Below are positions 1-10,705 of a DNA stretch of 64,000 bases, piece by piece. The position numbers and the translations under genes were made by a program. The stretch spans positions 17,783,725 to 17,847,724 of the forward strand of contig OZ022260.1 in NCBI GenBank assembly GCA_963978905.1, given 5' to 3'. Below the pieces are notes generated by a model. The model was not told where the DNA came from and did not search any database. It worked only from the letters and a program-made list of their open reading frames with translations. Every line of letters begins with the position of its first letter. Within the stretch, counting starts at the first letter, position 1. Origin of the DNA: Trichostrongylus colubriformis. Taxonomy: Eukaryota > Nematoda > Chromadorea > Rhabditida > Trichostrongylidae.

Positions 1-149
1 AGGGAGCCACAGCTTGTTCCTGCTTTTAGAGGAACATTTCGGAAATATTTTGCCCCAATACTTTTATCTCTTTCGTTTCTCTATGTTTTGTACAATTGGC
101 AGATGTGAGCCGTGGGCAAAATTCTTTTTTTTGGCACGCCCTACATGTA
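1..149 (-). repeat. Fragment of a Tc1-like MITE family (TACAGGG family), cut by the window edge
   Basis: Read on the minus strand, this stretch matches the left ends of the repeats at 40730-41246 and 59780-60531. It has the same order of landmarks: a GTGCCAAAAAA end, a CACGGCTCA block, ACAAAACATA, GAAAGAGATA and then AAATGTTCCTCTAAAAGCAGGAACAAG. The outer end (about 143-149) is slightly altered. The rest of the element lies outside the window. It is non-coding; which transposase moved it is inferred from the terminal style only. Confidence 0.7.
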
Positions 150-2428
150 ATATTTAGTAACAGTAACAGTAGATCTGATTACCACTCAATAAAAAAAAAC
201 TTCATACGTGGTGCATTTTTCTGCAAAATCGGGTTAATTTGATAGATGACCAATTTAAATTGAAAAAAGTGGATTGGGATAGGAAGCCCTCACCGGGGTC
301 AGCCATTATGAGGGCTGTTCCAAATCCAATGCAAGATTTGGGTTCGCAATGATCGTGCTACCACCCGTGCCGTTATGTTTTGGCACTTCCATCAAAAAAC
401 CGTTCGATAGCTGCTCGTTCAGGACTGGAAAAATGGGGAAAATGGAGTTGCGAAAATAAGAAATAAGTCAGTCAGTCTTCGGTATTTGTTGAAATTTTCA
501 AATTTGAAGCTCAAAAACAGAAAGATTGCCGAGAATAGGTGCGTCCTCAACAGTCATTGTAAGGGTGCAAATTTTCAGCTTAAGGCATCATTGAATCATC
601 TTTTTGGGAAATTATGCGAAAAGTAGTGAATATCACCGAATCTCGATATCACTAGATGATTAATCATAAGCCAAACCTTCTAGAATGGATGGTGGTTTGA
701 TGCGGACAGCTTGTAGTTTCAACTAGATGGTTCATATTTCATTTCAAATTTCCATTCCATTTCACATTTCAAATAGAGCATGAGGAACTTTCGTTACTTT
801 TTCTTTGATACTCGGTAATGAGAACTGCCCCCTTAGATCAGGTGATTCAATACGATCACAATTCTTTTCATAGACTTAGTTGAAGATTTTTTGCTGGCTC
901 ATTGAAATTAAATTTCAACACATACAAGCTTACAGGAACGAATGTACCCAAGGAGGGAACTCTCCACTGCATCAACGAAGTTCGGCCACAGTAATGCAAG
1001 ATGGTAATGGAAATTTTCGTCAAAAGAGTTCATACTCGTCGGTAAAGCCTTGGAGAACATTTGCGCGATGTTTACGCAAACTCCATCTCACAAAACTGTA
1101 TTTGATTAAGTGTTCATAAAAAATCAAATAAAAACATAAATTGAATTCTACAATAATTTCACAGCACCCCTCAATTACACTGACATTACATTTGCCTTTG
1201 CTCCACTCACTCTTTACATTCAGAATAGTTCTAGCATTTGAATGAATCAATAAAAATTCGAATAAGAAATATAGATCAAATCTTGACACTTAACATCACA
1301 GTTGCCCATGTAAAACAGGCCAATTGATGATAAAGTCGGTGATTTTTTGTTCGAACAGGGCTGGTGCTAGCTGCTCAACAGTGAAGAACAGAAAGGGTGA
1401 ATGAAGCGTATCGAATAAATTCGTCTCGATCCAATGAGACTGTTAACAGCGGCTCCTCTCGCCTTTGCTCCACTCTCATTCCTCTTTTATCGGGTAGATA
1501 GCAAAGCATTGTTTATTGATAACATCCCTTTTTACTGCGCCACTCATTCTTTAGATTCAAAATCCTATAGTATTTGATTGCTCATAGGCCAATGTACAGG
1601 TGATGTACCCTTTCAAATAAAACCGTTCAATTTTCCGTTGGCGGAAGGGCGTAAGGCCTGAGTGAGGGGTTTATTCTCTGGACAATGCTGAAATAGCCCC
1701 ACCTAGAGCTACACCTCGCTATTTGAAGGTTTGAAAGGAGTTAAAAGGTTAGAGGACAATTTTTTTTGCCTAAATTAATCCATTGTTGGGATGCGTCGCG
1801 CATACTAGCTCTTCTCAGTATCGTGGTGACAGGTGAATGCGATTTGGTCCATCCAATGCCTTACGGGGCCATCCGATGTACAAGTCACTGCTCTATTCCT
1901 TCGAAACGAATCTGGTACCACTTCATTGACCCGGAGCGATAGAAGGTTTGGTTGGTCTGAGTAAATTGGTCCCCACACCGTGAGAGTAGAAGTGCGCCCA
2001 CCTTTCATTACACCACCTCCGCTCATTCGACAGTATGGTCCATGTTGTTAACTATACACTTGTCACAACGTTTTTGTTCGCAATGAGGCTGTTTCTGAGA
2101 CAAGTTCTCCAGGGGAGGACCACTGAGGTCTTCAGTGGCGCAGTTGATTTTTACAGGAGCGATTGCATGATCGCAGTGGGCTACGCTCCGTTGGCGTTCG
2201 TCGTCGTATGCGCAATAGCGTAGCGGTAAGCGGTGTCCTTGGGGTGAAATAGCGCTGTCCTCCACAGTTCGACACCTCGAACTGTCGTCACCGCAGCAGC
2301 GTCACCACCTACAGCAGCAGCAGCGGTAGCAACAGCAGCAGCTCGTAGGCGCGCATTCGACCGAGCGAAGGCGACGAGGGCGTGGCTCAGATCGGTGGTC
2401 TCACAGTCGCAACCCGTCCACACCTCGC
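150..2428. other. No gene supported
   Basis: I find no splice-bounded reading frame or recognisable repeat here. Open frames are short and have no recognisable composition. The last 150 bases become GC- and CpG-rich just before the candidate signal-peptide exon at 2429. Confidence 0.5.
2292..2342. repeat. CAG-rich trinucleotide tract
   Basis: Imperfect CAG/GCA repeats (cagcagcg, acagcagcagcagcgg, acagcagcagc) lie about 90 bases upstream of the candidate start codon at 2429. They could be part of a 5' leader or promoter. No coding role is supported. Confidence 0.6.
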
Positions 2429-2858
2429 ATGCGCGCTCTAGTCCTCCTTTTCCTTATAGGGCAGGTGAGTTCAAATCACAATCAGTCCATTGATTAATTG
2501 ATTTTGTCAATTTCACTTTCGTCTTTTTTACATTGCTAATGGATTAAAGTTTTTATTTCCTTGCTTTACATTTTCCTCTGATGTTCCGTGATGCCATCCC
2601 TCAGCTGTCCCTGACTGAGCAACCATAAAGAGGTTTTACTCAATCATTGAATTGATGTCGAATCTGTAAGTCAAAGGGCGACATTAATCGGTCGTTGCCG
2701 ACTTGATAAATTTCCAGAGCAAAAACTTGCCAGCATATCAAGGTTTTACTGAGATCGTTTTTATACGCCGAGTTTCGGCCGAAGTCCCTGACCCGATTGA
2801 GGCGACTTCCAGCGATTTCTGCTTTTTTTCGCATGAATATCTTTTGACAGACGATTGA
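2429..2858 (+). CDS. Putative two-exon small secreted peptide gene
   Basis: Exon 1 (2429-2464) encodes MRALVLLFLIGQ, a short basic residue followed by a hydrophobic run like the start of a signal peptide. It ends at a consensus donor, CAG|GTGAGT. A matching acceptor, AATTTCCAG, precedes 2718, and the phase agrees (0/0). Exon 2 (2718-2858) stays open for 46 codons to TGA, giving a 58-aa product with a single late cysteine. The mature part shows no known domain. The region upstream is GC-rich with a CAG tract. Alternative: the signal-peptide exon belongs to another gene whose next exon I did not find, and exon 2 is a chance frame (46 open codons are not rare). Confidence 0.35.
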
Positions 2859-5800
2859 TTAGGTTTAGTACTTTGCTCCGTTTATTGGATCATTTCCGTC
2901 AGATGACAGAATGAATCCTTCAGTGAACAAATTGCATTGGTTTTTCTAATCAGATTTCTCAACACAAAACCTGTCTTCGAATCGATCGTCCATCAATTGC
3001 CTACTGTTTACTAAAGTGTCAGAGCACTCGGTTGTTATTCGTTATTTGCCTAACAATGGATTTGTTATGGCTTAACTTGAGTTATGATGGTACTATGAAA
3101 TCCACCTTCAAATCGAATTCTGCTTCATTGTGGTTGGCTATCAGTCGAAAAAAACCACTTGATCAGCTTTTGCCAAAATTCTGACCTCTGGTTTCAGCGT
3201 TGAAGCGTTGGTGCTTCCAATTCGAGAAGCTTGTGCTCAAGCTCGAGCTTCTCTTTAGAGCTGAGACTGTCAGAACTTTGGTAATAAACTGAAACAACCG
3301 AGTGTGTATATGGAGTTATTGATGCTCAAAATCGTGACCTTGCCTTTCAGATTATCCCGTTATCCCGTTTAAGAGGGGCTAAGCTTGTAAAAATGGCAAT
3401 ATCCATTCATATGTATCTCGAAAAAAACTGATCCAGTGGTCCTCAGTGGTCTGAAGCAGCTGCAATTAGTTGCGCATTCTCAGTGATCAGCGATCTCAGT
3501 AAAGCATTACGTCCTGATCAGTGTTCAGCTTAATATAATAACATCCAATTCTCGTTTTGGGTTGCATAGAAAACTCCTAAATCCAACAAAAATTTTGAAT
3601 ACGTTAGATTCAGGAATTTAGAAAAAAAGAAAAGGTTGTAAACATTACTCAAGCTCTAAGTTCTTCAGGTGATAGATATGGTGGTTACATAGGGTTGCTC
3701 TTATGAGGTCTGACTCACTAATGCTCGATTATTCCTAAATTTTTCACTGATGAACGGGGACTTTTAAATTCCTTTGGTAAGTGCGACTATGGAAGTCTAT
3801 CAAGTGCTAACCGAAGTGGCTACGTGGGCTCCTCTATGTTCGTGCTATTAATGTGACAGTTGCTTGTAATTCGAAGAGTAAATCATTTTCTGTACTTGTT
3901 CTTCTCTGTCATCTACTCCTTCCTCCCTTTTCACGGTAACTGAGCCATTACACGACGTTCATGATCTATGAAGCCATGTGCTTCTTGCGTTATCCCCCTC
4001 ACACCGGAGCGATCGCTTCTTCGTCCGGCGTGGTTTTTCACAAACCGTTTTAATCGTCTGATGCCTTCAGTACCTTTCATCACGGTCGTTGTCAGGTCTG
4101 AATGAATGCAGAACATTCTGCTCGCTTAAAAATCCTTTTTCGATAGGCCATCTGTATTTGTAATGTGATAAGAATCACTCTATGAAGTTTTAAGGAAAAG
4201 GGAGAAAAAAGTGAGAGACACTCAAATCGCGTTCATCGTCGAACTCTTAAATCGCGTTGTTTTCTGTTTTGTCTCTCCTAGATCTTCATAGTTGCCAGTT
4301 TCTTTTTTTGCAGCAAGTTAATCAAAAGCAGTTTTTGGGAGGTAAAGGATTGGAAGTAGAAAGGTCCTTCGAGCACTTTCCAGATCACTTCGCTGCTTTC
4401 TTTTATCGGCTCAGATATCTCTCTTTTATGACATTTTTACACCATCAGATTGATTTTTACGAGCTTCTAAGCAGCGTTTGAAGATAAATATCTGTTAATT
4501 CTTTTCTCCTTGCACTAGTCTCTTGGAGGGCGGTCTACACATATTATGACCCTGCAAATGACCTTTGTCATGGTTGTCCTTACTATCATCACCGAAGATC
4601 AACAAAATCTTTACGGAACATCTTGAATTGCTAGGCACAACCGATTACATCGAAATTCACAAAAAAGCGAGCTGAGAAGCAGAGTTAGAAACTGCGTCTC
4701 TGAGGCCGTGCGCTTTTCTTAATGCTATGATTCGGGTCAATAGTAGGGTTGGTTAGATATTCGGACTACGTCAAAAAGGCCGAATCCGCAAAAACTTGCA
4801 AGATAACACTTTGCCACAATGACGGTCTTCCAGTGCTTTCAGGTCAAACATCAATTTCATGGGATTTTCGATAGCTGTTTTTAAAGGCACGTGCGAATTG
4901 TGAACGGGGATCATGCGTTCACCATAGGGTAGGATAAGGCTGAAAGGCAGGCTCAAAAAGTCAGGCGTCGAGAATATTTCCAGCGTTATCTACTCTCTCC
5001 CTGTTTCTGGAATGGTCACTTAACGTTTTCCTGGAACACTAAAAAACTAGCGTTAAGCGGGCATGATCGGAAGTGTCTGAACTGTTGATCAAAAACACTT
5101 CATCGAATACGATGCCTGCCCCCTCCTTCACAAAAGATTGTATCGACCCCCCCCCATTGGGGACTTAGTGAAATAAGCTTGTCAGTGTAAGAAAACGCGT
5201 TCGCTCCCAGTGCCTGCCCAATATTTCTAAGTTTTTCCAACCTCCAATCCGCTGTTATTGGCCCTGTCCACATCGACCACCCTAAATGATGAGTAACCAA
5301 CCGGGTCGCGTCGGTACGATCTTATGGCAGGCCAATTGAAGAGTATTGATGATGCGTCATGCAATTCAATTTTAAAGCATCACAGTATCTGTAATCACCG
5401 TTTTCTTTAGCCCTCATTTTTGGCAAGGTTCCCCAGCTTTCTATATGATCCTGGTTACATCTAATCCCGTACCCGGTGGTTACCCAAGTGGTAAGCTGCG
5501 TTACCATTATGAAAGCTGGCTTTTTTCAAAACTTCTTCTGCTTAATCAATTTTTCGCATTGGTTCACCTCGCTCACTGATTATTTCTTGTCTTCTTACGA
5601 CAATTTATTCGCTTTGAACCATCACGACATCCCTGATCTGGGAGGCCGCACTCTTCTTGCCACAAGTCTCCTTCACGCATCAACGATCCCCTTATTCATC
5701 CTGTCTAGCCTTTCACACCCCGTTTTATTCGTCTCACTGCTCTTTAGCTAACGACACAAAGACTGGCGTCAATTTAGCACATGTCGTTTTTTTGTCGCCC

Positions 5801-7446
5801 ATCGTGGCGACTTTTATCGCGACGGTTCGCTACTGTCGTACGGTCGGTACAAGATTGGTACGAGATGTCATTGAATAGTGTAGAAACGAGATTTAGTGCA
5901 CCTCTAGAGGACATTGGGCAACTTCAGACCTTTTGAGGCGGGAGAATCAACACGCAGTAGCGAGTGGGGGGGGGGGGACTTCGAGTAGGTCGTTTAATGA
6001 CTCGCCAGTAAAGTGAAATTTAATCTCCAGATCTCATCATTTTTCTACGAACTTCTTCCTTCCAAAAACGGTTTTATAGTGGTCTTGTTCTCGTTTCCGA
6101 TATATCCAGCTGCTTCTCGTCGTCTGCATGTGTTGGGGGGGGGGGAGGGGGACACCCGTGAAACTGGAGGTAACCGGTCGATCGTTCGTTTTCTACGCAC
6201 CACCGCATCACATTGATCCAATTTACTACCGCTTTCGTTCTCAACGCCCACTATCAACCATATTCGTCAACCTACCGCTACGGAAGACGGGAACTGATAC
6301 TTCTGGTAGCCGTGCTATTGTTCATAACTGATAATTACTACTCTGCATCACTATTATCCGTCTTCATAGGGACTGGAGACCGGCAAAAGGAGAGCAGACT
6401 TCGGAGGGCCCCGCTACTAAGTGGTAAATAAGTGAAACTGATCGGTATGTATTTGCACGGGAACCAGTCCATCCGGGACAGACTAGTCCCAGCCATACGG
6501 TTGCGAATTGTAGCCGTGAACGTGTGATGCTGCAGAGGCTATTTGGTCAGTAACCGTGGCGGCATGCGTGTGGCCAAAAAAACAAACATAAAACTGGCAA
6601 CTCCAATGAGGCGGAAAAGTGGCGAATTCATGACGACGACGAAGGCGGGCGTCCACCACTGCACAACCCGGGCTGAATGCTGCTGGTGCAACGCCGAGAC
6701 AATTTCGTCTGTTACAGCTGGGTGATCAAATGGGCGACTGAAGAACGCCAATTATGGCGTCATATGCATCGACCGATATTTCACGAGGTATCGTTCCGGA
6801 TTCACCGAATATGCACGGGACGGAACTGGGGTGGTGACAAAAAGAACTACAGGCGCTCACATATGTACTAATGGGGTCACACCTAAAAATAATACCCAGG
6901 GAGTAAAAAATTTTTGCTTGCCCTGGAATGGTGAAAAGAAGCTCCGAGGAGTGCCCTTCACCACGATAGAGATGCATACCAAAAAATTTTTACCTGAAAA
7001 ATCGATTCACTCATTATGCATCCCCTTCCCCAAGGCTTAGGAAAAAACATCACATACACATTCCTCGTTTGCATCAATATCTTACAATCTTCCAGCACAA
7101 AAACCATAATTTAATGATAGGAACTAAATAAAAAACCCAAAGCACTAATAATGAATCAAAATGATGCAAGAAATGCGGGCGAGGGGGCAGAGGGATAAAG
7201 GGGGGCTAAGCTGAGCCTAGGGGGAGGAAGCACTTAACAGACGGGCGATCATCAATCGCTAAAATTTCAAAACGAGAACACCCTAATGTCCATTGAGCAC
7301 GATAATAATGCATGTTTAAAAGATTATCGCTATGGAATTAATTTCCTACTGTAATTCTAAGTGCATCCTTTAGGGTTACCCCCATAGTGTACATGAGGGC
7401 CTAACTTCAACCATGCACATGATGCCGTGAATTTACATTCTCGCAG
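2859..7446. other. No gene supported; scattered weak coding signals only
   Basis: The stretch holds a weak acceptor-led frame at about 3200-3283 (CTGGTTTCAG, ending near a GTAATA) and another at 4315-4481 after CTTTTTTTGCAG. Neither has a partner exon. Poly-G runs lie at about 5966-5977 and 6135-6147. Nothing else is recognisable. Confidence 0.45.
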
Positions 7447-7616
7447 ATCCACCTAGCCCTCGATGCCTCTGGATTGAGCAAATCGGCACGAGTCTGATGT
7501 GTGACGATAGAAACGCTGCTATGAATAAGGCAAATATCAAACGGCATTATGTCAAGTGGCGTCGCGTGCGGAAATGGTCAGCGATCAAATCCTTGATCGA
7601 TGCCCCTCCAGCTTAA
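7447..7616 (+). CDS. Possible terminal exon of an unrecognised gene
   Basis: After a good acceptor (ATTCTCGCAG) the frame beginning with two leftover bases stays open for 55 codons to TAA. The translation starts PPSPRCLWIEQIG and later contains HYVKWRRVRKWSAIKS, which is protein-like and basic toward the end. No domain is recognised. No confident upstream exon was found. An open stretch of this length can arise by chance, so it should be treated as a candidate only. Confidence 0.3.
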
Positions 7617-8044
7617 TTAAGTTCTTCATCACTTCGAGAGCAGTGAACTGGTAGCGGGCTCATCTGAAAGAAGAAAAATCTGCTTGTTCATCGACTGGCC
7701 TCCGCTAACCAATGTGCACTGATTAACGTTTGCTTCATTTTATCATATGTAGCGGTTAATTTTCGATTCGATGAGAAAGCAATAAAGCCCTCTCTTCTCG
7801 AAAATCCGTCATTGGATCAGCGATTGCCTAGGATCTTTAGATTTTCCACGAAAAATGTGTGAAATTCAGTGGGGTAGATAGCCCTGCTTAGGCTTTCCCA
7901 AGAATTCAAGAGCCACTTTCTTTCATGTTAGGGAATACTTTCCAGTCCAGCACATAATTCCTAGCTTGGAATCCGTCAGGACGAACGGCAGAGATTTCCA
8001 AGGCTCTCAACAAAGCGTTGTCGTTAGTTGTTACAAGAATACTT

Positions 8045-8150
8045 ACGAGCAAAAGCTTCGGTCTCAGAGGGGACTCGAACCCCATTCCATGCTTTTCGGG
8101 CATATATGCTAATTTTTTACACTACCGAAATCTGTTCCGCCATTGTCCGG
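8045..8150 (-). repeat. tRNA-like sequence, probably a SINE head or tRNA relic
   Basis: On the minus strand there is a clear pol III B-box/T-loop (GGGGTTCGAGTCCCC). It is preceded at tRNA-like distance by TTTCGGTAGTGTAAAAAATTAGC. I could not fold a complete cloverleaf with a paired acceptor stem, so it is not called a tRNA gene. Confidence 0.35.
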
Positions 8151-8601
8151 CTTGTTATGGTATAATTACCATCATTTATCACGTGTTATAACCGAAATGT
8201 AATGGATTAGCACATATGCCTCTGGAACGTGGAGTGCGGCTGGAGTTTCGAGTCTCGTTTTAGAACGAAAACCTCCTAAGCCTTTATCCGTAACTCGACA
8301 TCCTTTTGACAGCTTTCTCAGCACGGGCTGCGGCGAAAATCAGCTGCTATTTGAAATTAAGAGATATCGTATCGCTATATATACCTTTTGATCATTTCAT
8401 TAAGAATAGTTGGAAATGTTATATTTGTATTTGTATAGATAGTATGAAAAACTGAGAAGAAACTCTTCGCAGAGGAAAAATTTCTTCAAGTTCTCGCCGT
8501 AGATCTGTCATAGCTGGTACCTCTGAGAGTTTTTTTTTTGCAACTTTACATCTACAAGTTGCTTCTGAAAAGCGGTTTTTGCTATTCCAAATATGTGGAG
8601 T

Positions 8602-8954
8602 TTAATGTTTTGCCTCCGCCTTCTTCTTGGAAAAAACTTCAATCATTTGGGGCTTCACCCTATGACCCCAGTCATCTCCGTCCATTTGTTCGGAAACGAA
8701 CCCTTGGAATGTAGAATTTAAAGGGATTGCTTGGGCTTGGAATTCCACTATTCTAGCAGTTTGATCGTTTTGATCGTCTGATGTACGAGGTATTTGCCAC
8801 AGGAAAATAGGGTCACCTTTCGTTCGCTGTTCGATACTGTTGATTTGCAATCCCTGTTTGAAGTTGAAGCTCTCATTGGCATGGAAGGTCTGCGGATTGA
8901 TTTCGTCTAGCTGCTGTGTACGTGTGTTTATGACTGCCTTCACAGCCACGGCCG
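8602..8954 (-). CDS. Hypothetical coding exon, product unknown
   Basis: A 117-codon open stretch on the minus strand runs from an ATAG acceptor-like site to TAA. The translation is hydrophilic and protein-like, with segments such as NESFNFKQGLQ, RTKGDPIFLWQIP and MDGDDWGHRVKPQMIEVF, and ends in a lysine-rich tail. There is no ATG at the head of the frame, so it would be a 3'-terminal exon. I recognise no domain and found no companion exon between 9 and 9.7 kb. It could also be a decayed mobile-element fragment. Confidence 0.35.
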
Positions 8955-9699
8955 CTATTTGTCATCGTGAACAGGTCTTTCGACACTTTCCACATTTCAC
9001 CACTGATTCAACGTCGATCTTTTATCGGTTGAAACACACGGACCTTTGAATCATGTGCAGCTCCTTGCCATTAGACCAATTTCTTCTTTTAGGGAGAATA
9101 GCAGGAAGGGTAGGTTTACATAAAGTGTTTTACCCAGGTTTGGCGATGGTGTTCGGAATGGTGCCAATTAGAATAGAAATGTTACTTATTTTGATATTTT
9201 CTATTTGTTTATTTATGCGTGCATCATACGCATTCGAACATCAACAGAAATTAAACAGCCACTATGTTTTGTGAAGAGGACGATAAAACAATCCTACAAC
9301 TGGTATGATATGATAACAGAGTCATGCTGTCATGATGGAGTACAACATGTTGTGGAGTTCTTTACGGTCTCTTACAAGGGGGACCCATCAGGTCAAGGTG
9401 AGCTTCTTCAAAACGGTTTTTTGCATTTTATAGGGTCACATACATGAAGCAAAAAACCGGTCTCAAATTTGGCTAAATGGTTTTGGGAGGCTCAGAAAAT
9501 GAGTGCCAAAAGTTGCGTAGAAAGAAACAATTTTGACCAGTTTGCTGCAATTATTTCCAGCTGCGGCGTTCAGTATATGAATATCGGAAGACTGTCTTCA
9601 AACCTACGCCAAAACCACTGCGAGCTCGTTCAAAAATGTAGAATCGCTTAAGGTATCTACTAAACGAAGCGAAGAAGACTCAGAGGGGTTGCACAGGAC

Positions 9700-10090
9700 A
9701 GATTCCTTGCAGCGGTTGGATGGCCGAATGGATAGTGGGACGGACTGGCATTGGCACGGTGGAGGAGGCGTTCGCGGTTCAACTCCTCTTGACGTTCACG
9801 CTTTTACATTTTCTGGATTTTCTTTGTCCAGTGCTATACTATTTGCGCACATGCAAAATGACTACAATTTTCGTCGGTGCACGAAAGTGACCTCATTTAC
9901 AAGCTTTCAGTGGTCAACGTGTTTGGACACTTCGGCGCTCCTAGCACGCTTGCCAGACATTTTCGTGCGAAACTAGTGTGATATTCGTGCTCAGGAGACT
10001 CAACTAGCCCTAGATACAGTATACTATCCAAATCGAGATTTTCACCCAAACTCGAGACAATGGGGTGGACATGGGCACACAGTCACTGCT
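9700..10090 (+). mobile_element. tRNA-derived SINE, copy a
   Basis: A pol III A box (TGGCCGAATGGATAG, 9721-9735) and B box (GGTTCAACTCC, 9776-9786) sit about 40 bases apart, as in a tRNA. The body then shares landmarks with the copies at 26.2, 29.5 and 30.2 kb: AAATGACTACAATTTTCG, a TGATATTCGTG-TCAGG block, a CCAAATCGAGATTTT block and CTACTTGTA. It lies directly beside the 3' LTR of the gypsy element. Confidence 0.6.
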
Positions 10091-10129
10091 CTACTTGTAC
10101 ACACGAACAACTTACAGCTGTAAGCCGAG

Positions 10130-10705
10130 ATGTTTAGAGATGTGAAATAAGGTCTTCTGATACGACCCGATGTACGGTGGAGGCAACGCGACACGAGATT
10201 AACAAACAAATTTATTAACAAGAACAACAAGGCAAAATGCGGATAAAACGATAAAATCACAATTGACGGCGGGGCAATCCGGAGCGACACCAATAGATAG
10301 GCTTGATGAGAACGTCGGGGAGTTGAAATCCGAATGTCTGTCGTTGCACACAGAAGGTGAGCGAGCCACTGAGGCTATGGTGGTTGCCACACAGGCACAG
10401 AATAGAGATTGGTGCCACACAGGCAAGCGAAACAAAGTGGGTGCCACACAGGCCAGAAAAAGATGGGGATGGGGGAGAAGCTTCTGGAGTCCCTGTGACT
10501 CCCTACTACGGAGGATACACACTCTGCCGGCAGATGCCTTATATGCGCCACGACCCGCGCACAGATCTTCCCCCAGGCATTCTTTGAGCCCGCTCGATTA
10601 CCATCACCACCTGATTTGATCATTCGACCACCTATAGCGCCCTGCGTTTCATCGGCCTTTCATTACGAGGGTTGGGTCGCTCCAGATTTGCATCTTTTTC
10701 CCACA
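10130..10705 (-). repeat. Probable 3' LTR of the Ty3/gypsy element (ends approximate)
   Basis: Read on the minus strand, a G-rich run (GGGGGGGCA, about 10706-10714) looks like a polypurine tract and is followed by TGTGGG, a usual LTR start. Inside are a TATA-like CATATAAGG (10538-10544 region) and an AATAAA (10211-10216), in promoter-then-polyadenylation order. If the boundary is right, the last roughly 24 codons of the polyprotein lie in the LTR. The matching 5' LTR is not visible and may lie in the N gap, so the termini are not proven. Confidence 0.45.
10385..10453 (-). repeat. Three-unit repeat of GCCTGTGTGGCA inside the putative LTR
   Basis: Plus-strand TGCCACACAGGC occurs at 10385-10396, 10413-10424 and 10442-10453, spaced 28 and 29 bases. 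Each unit is identical over 12 bases with diverged spacers. It lies between the TATA-like and AATAAA signals, so within the transcribed part of the LTR if that assignment holds. Confidence 0.75.

Noticed and set aside
8045..8150. A functional tRNA gene
   Set aside because: The B box is convincing but I could not pair a seven-base acceptor stem or a five-base anticodon stem; it is reported only as a tRNA-like repeat.
9053..9447. Two plus-strand ORFs (73 and 80 codons) with hydrophobic stretches
   Set aside because: Overlapping, low-complexity and without splice sites or recognisable motifs.
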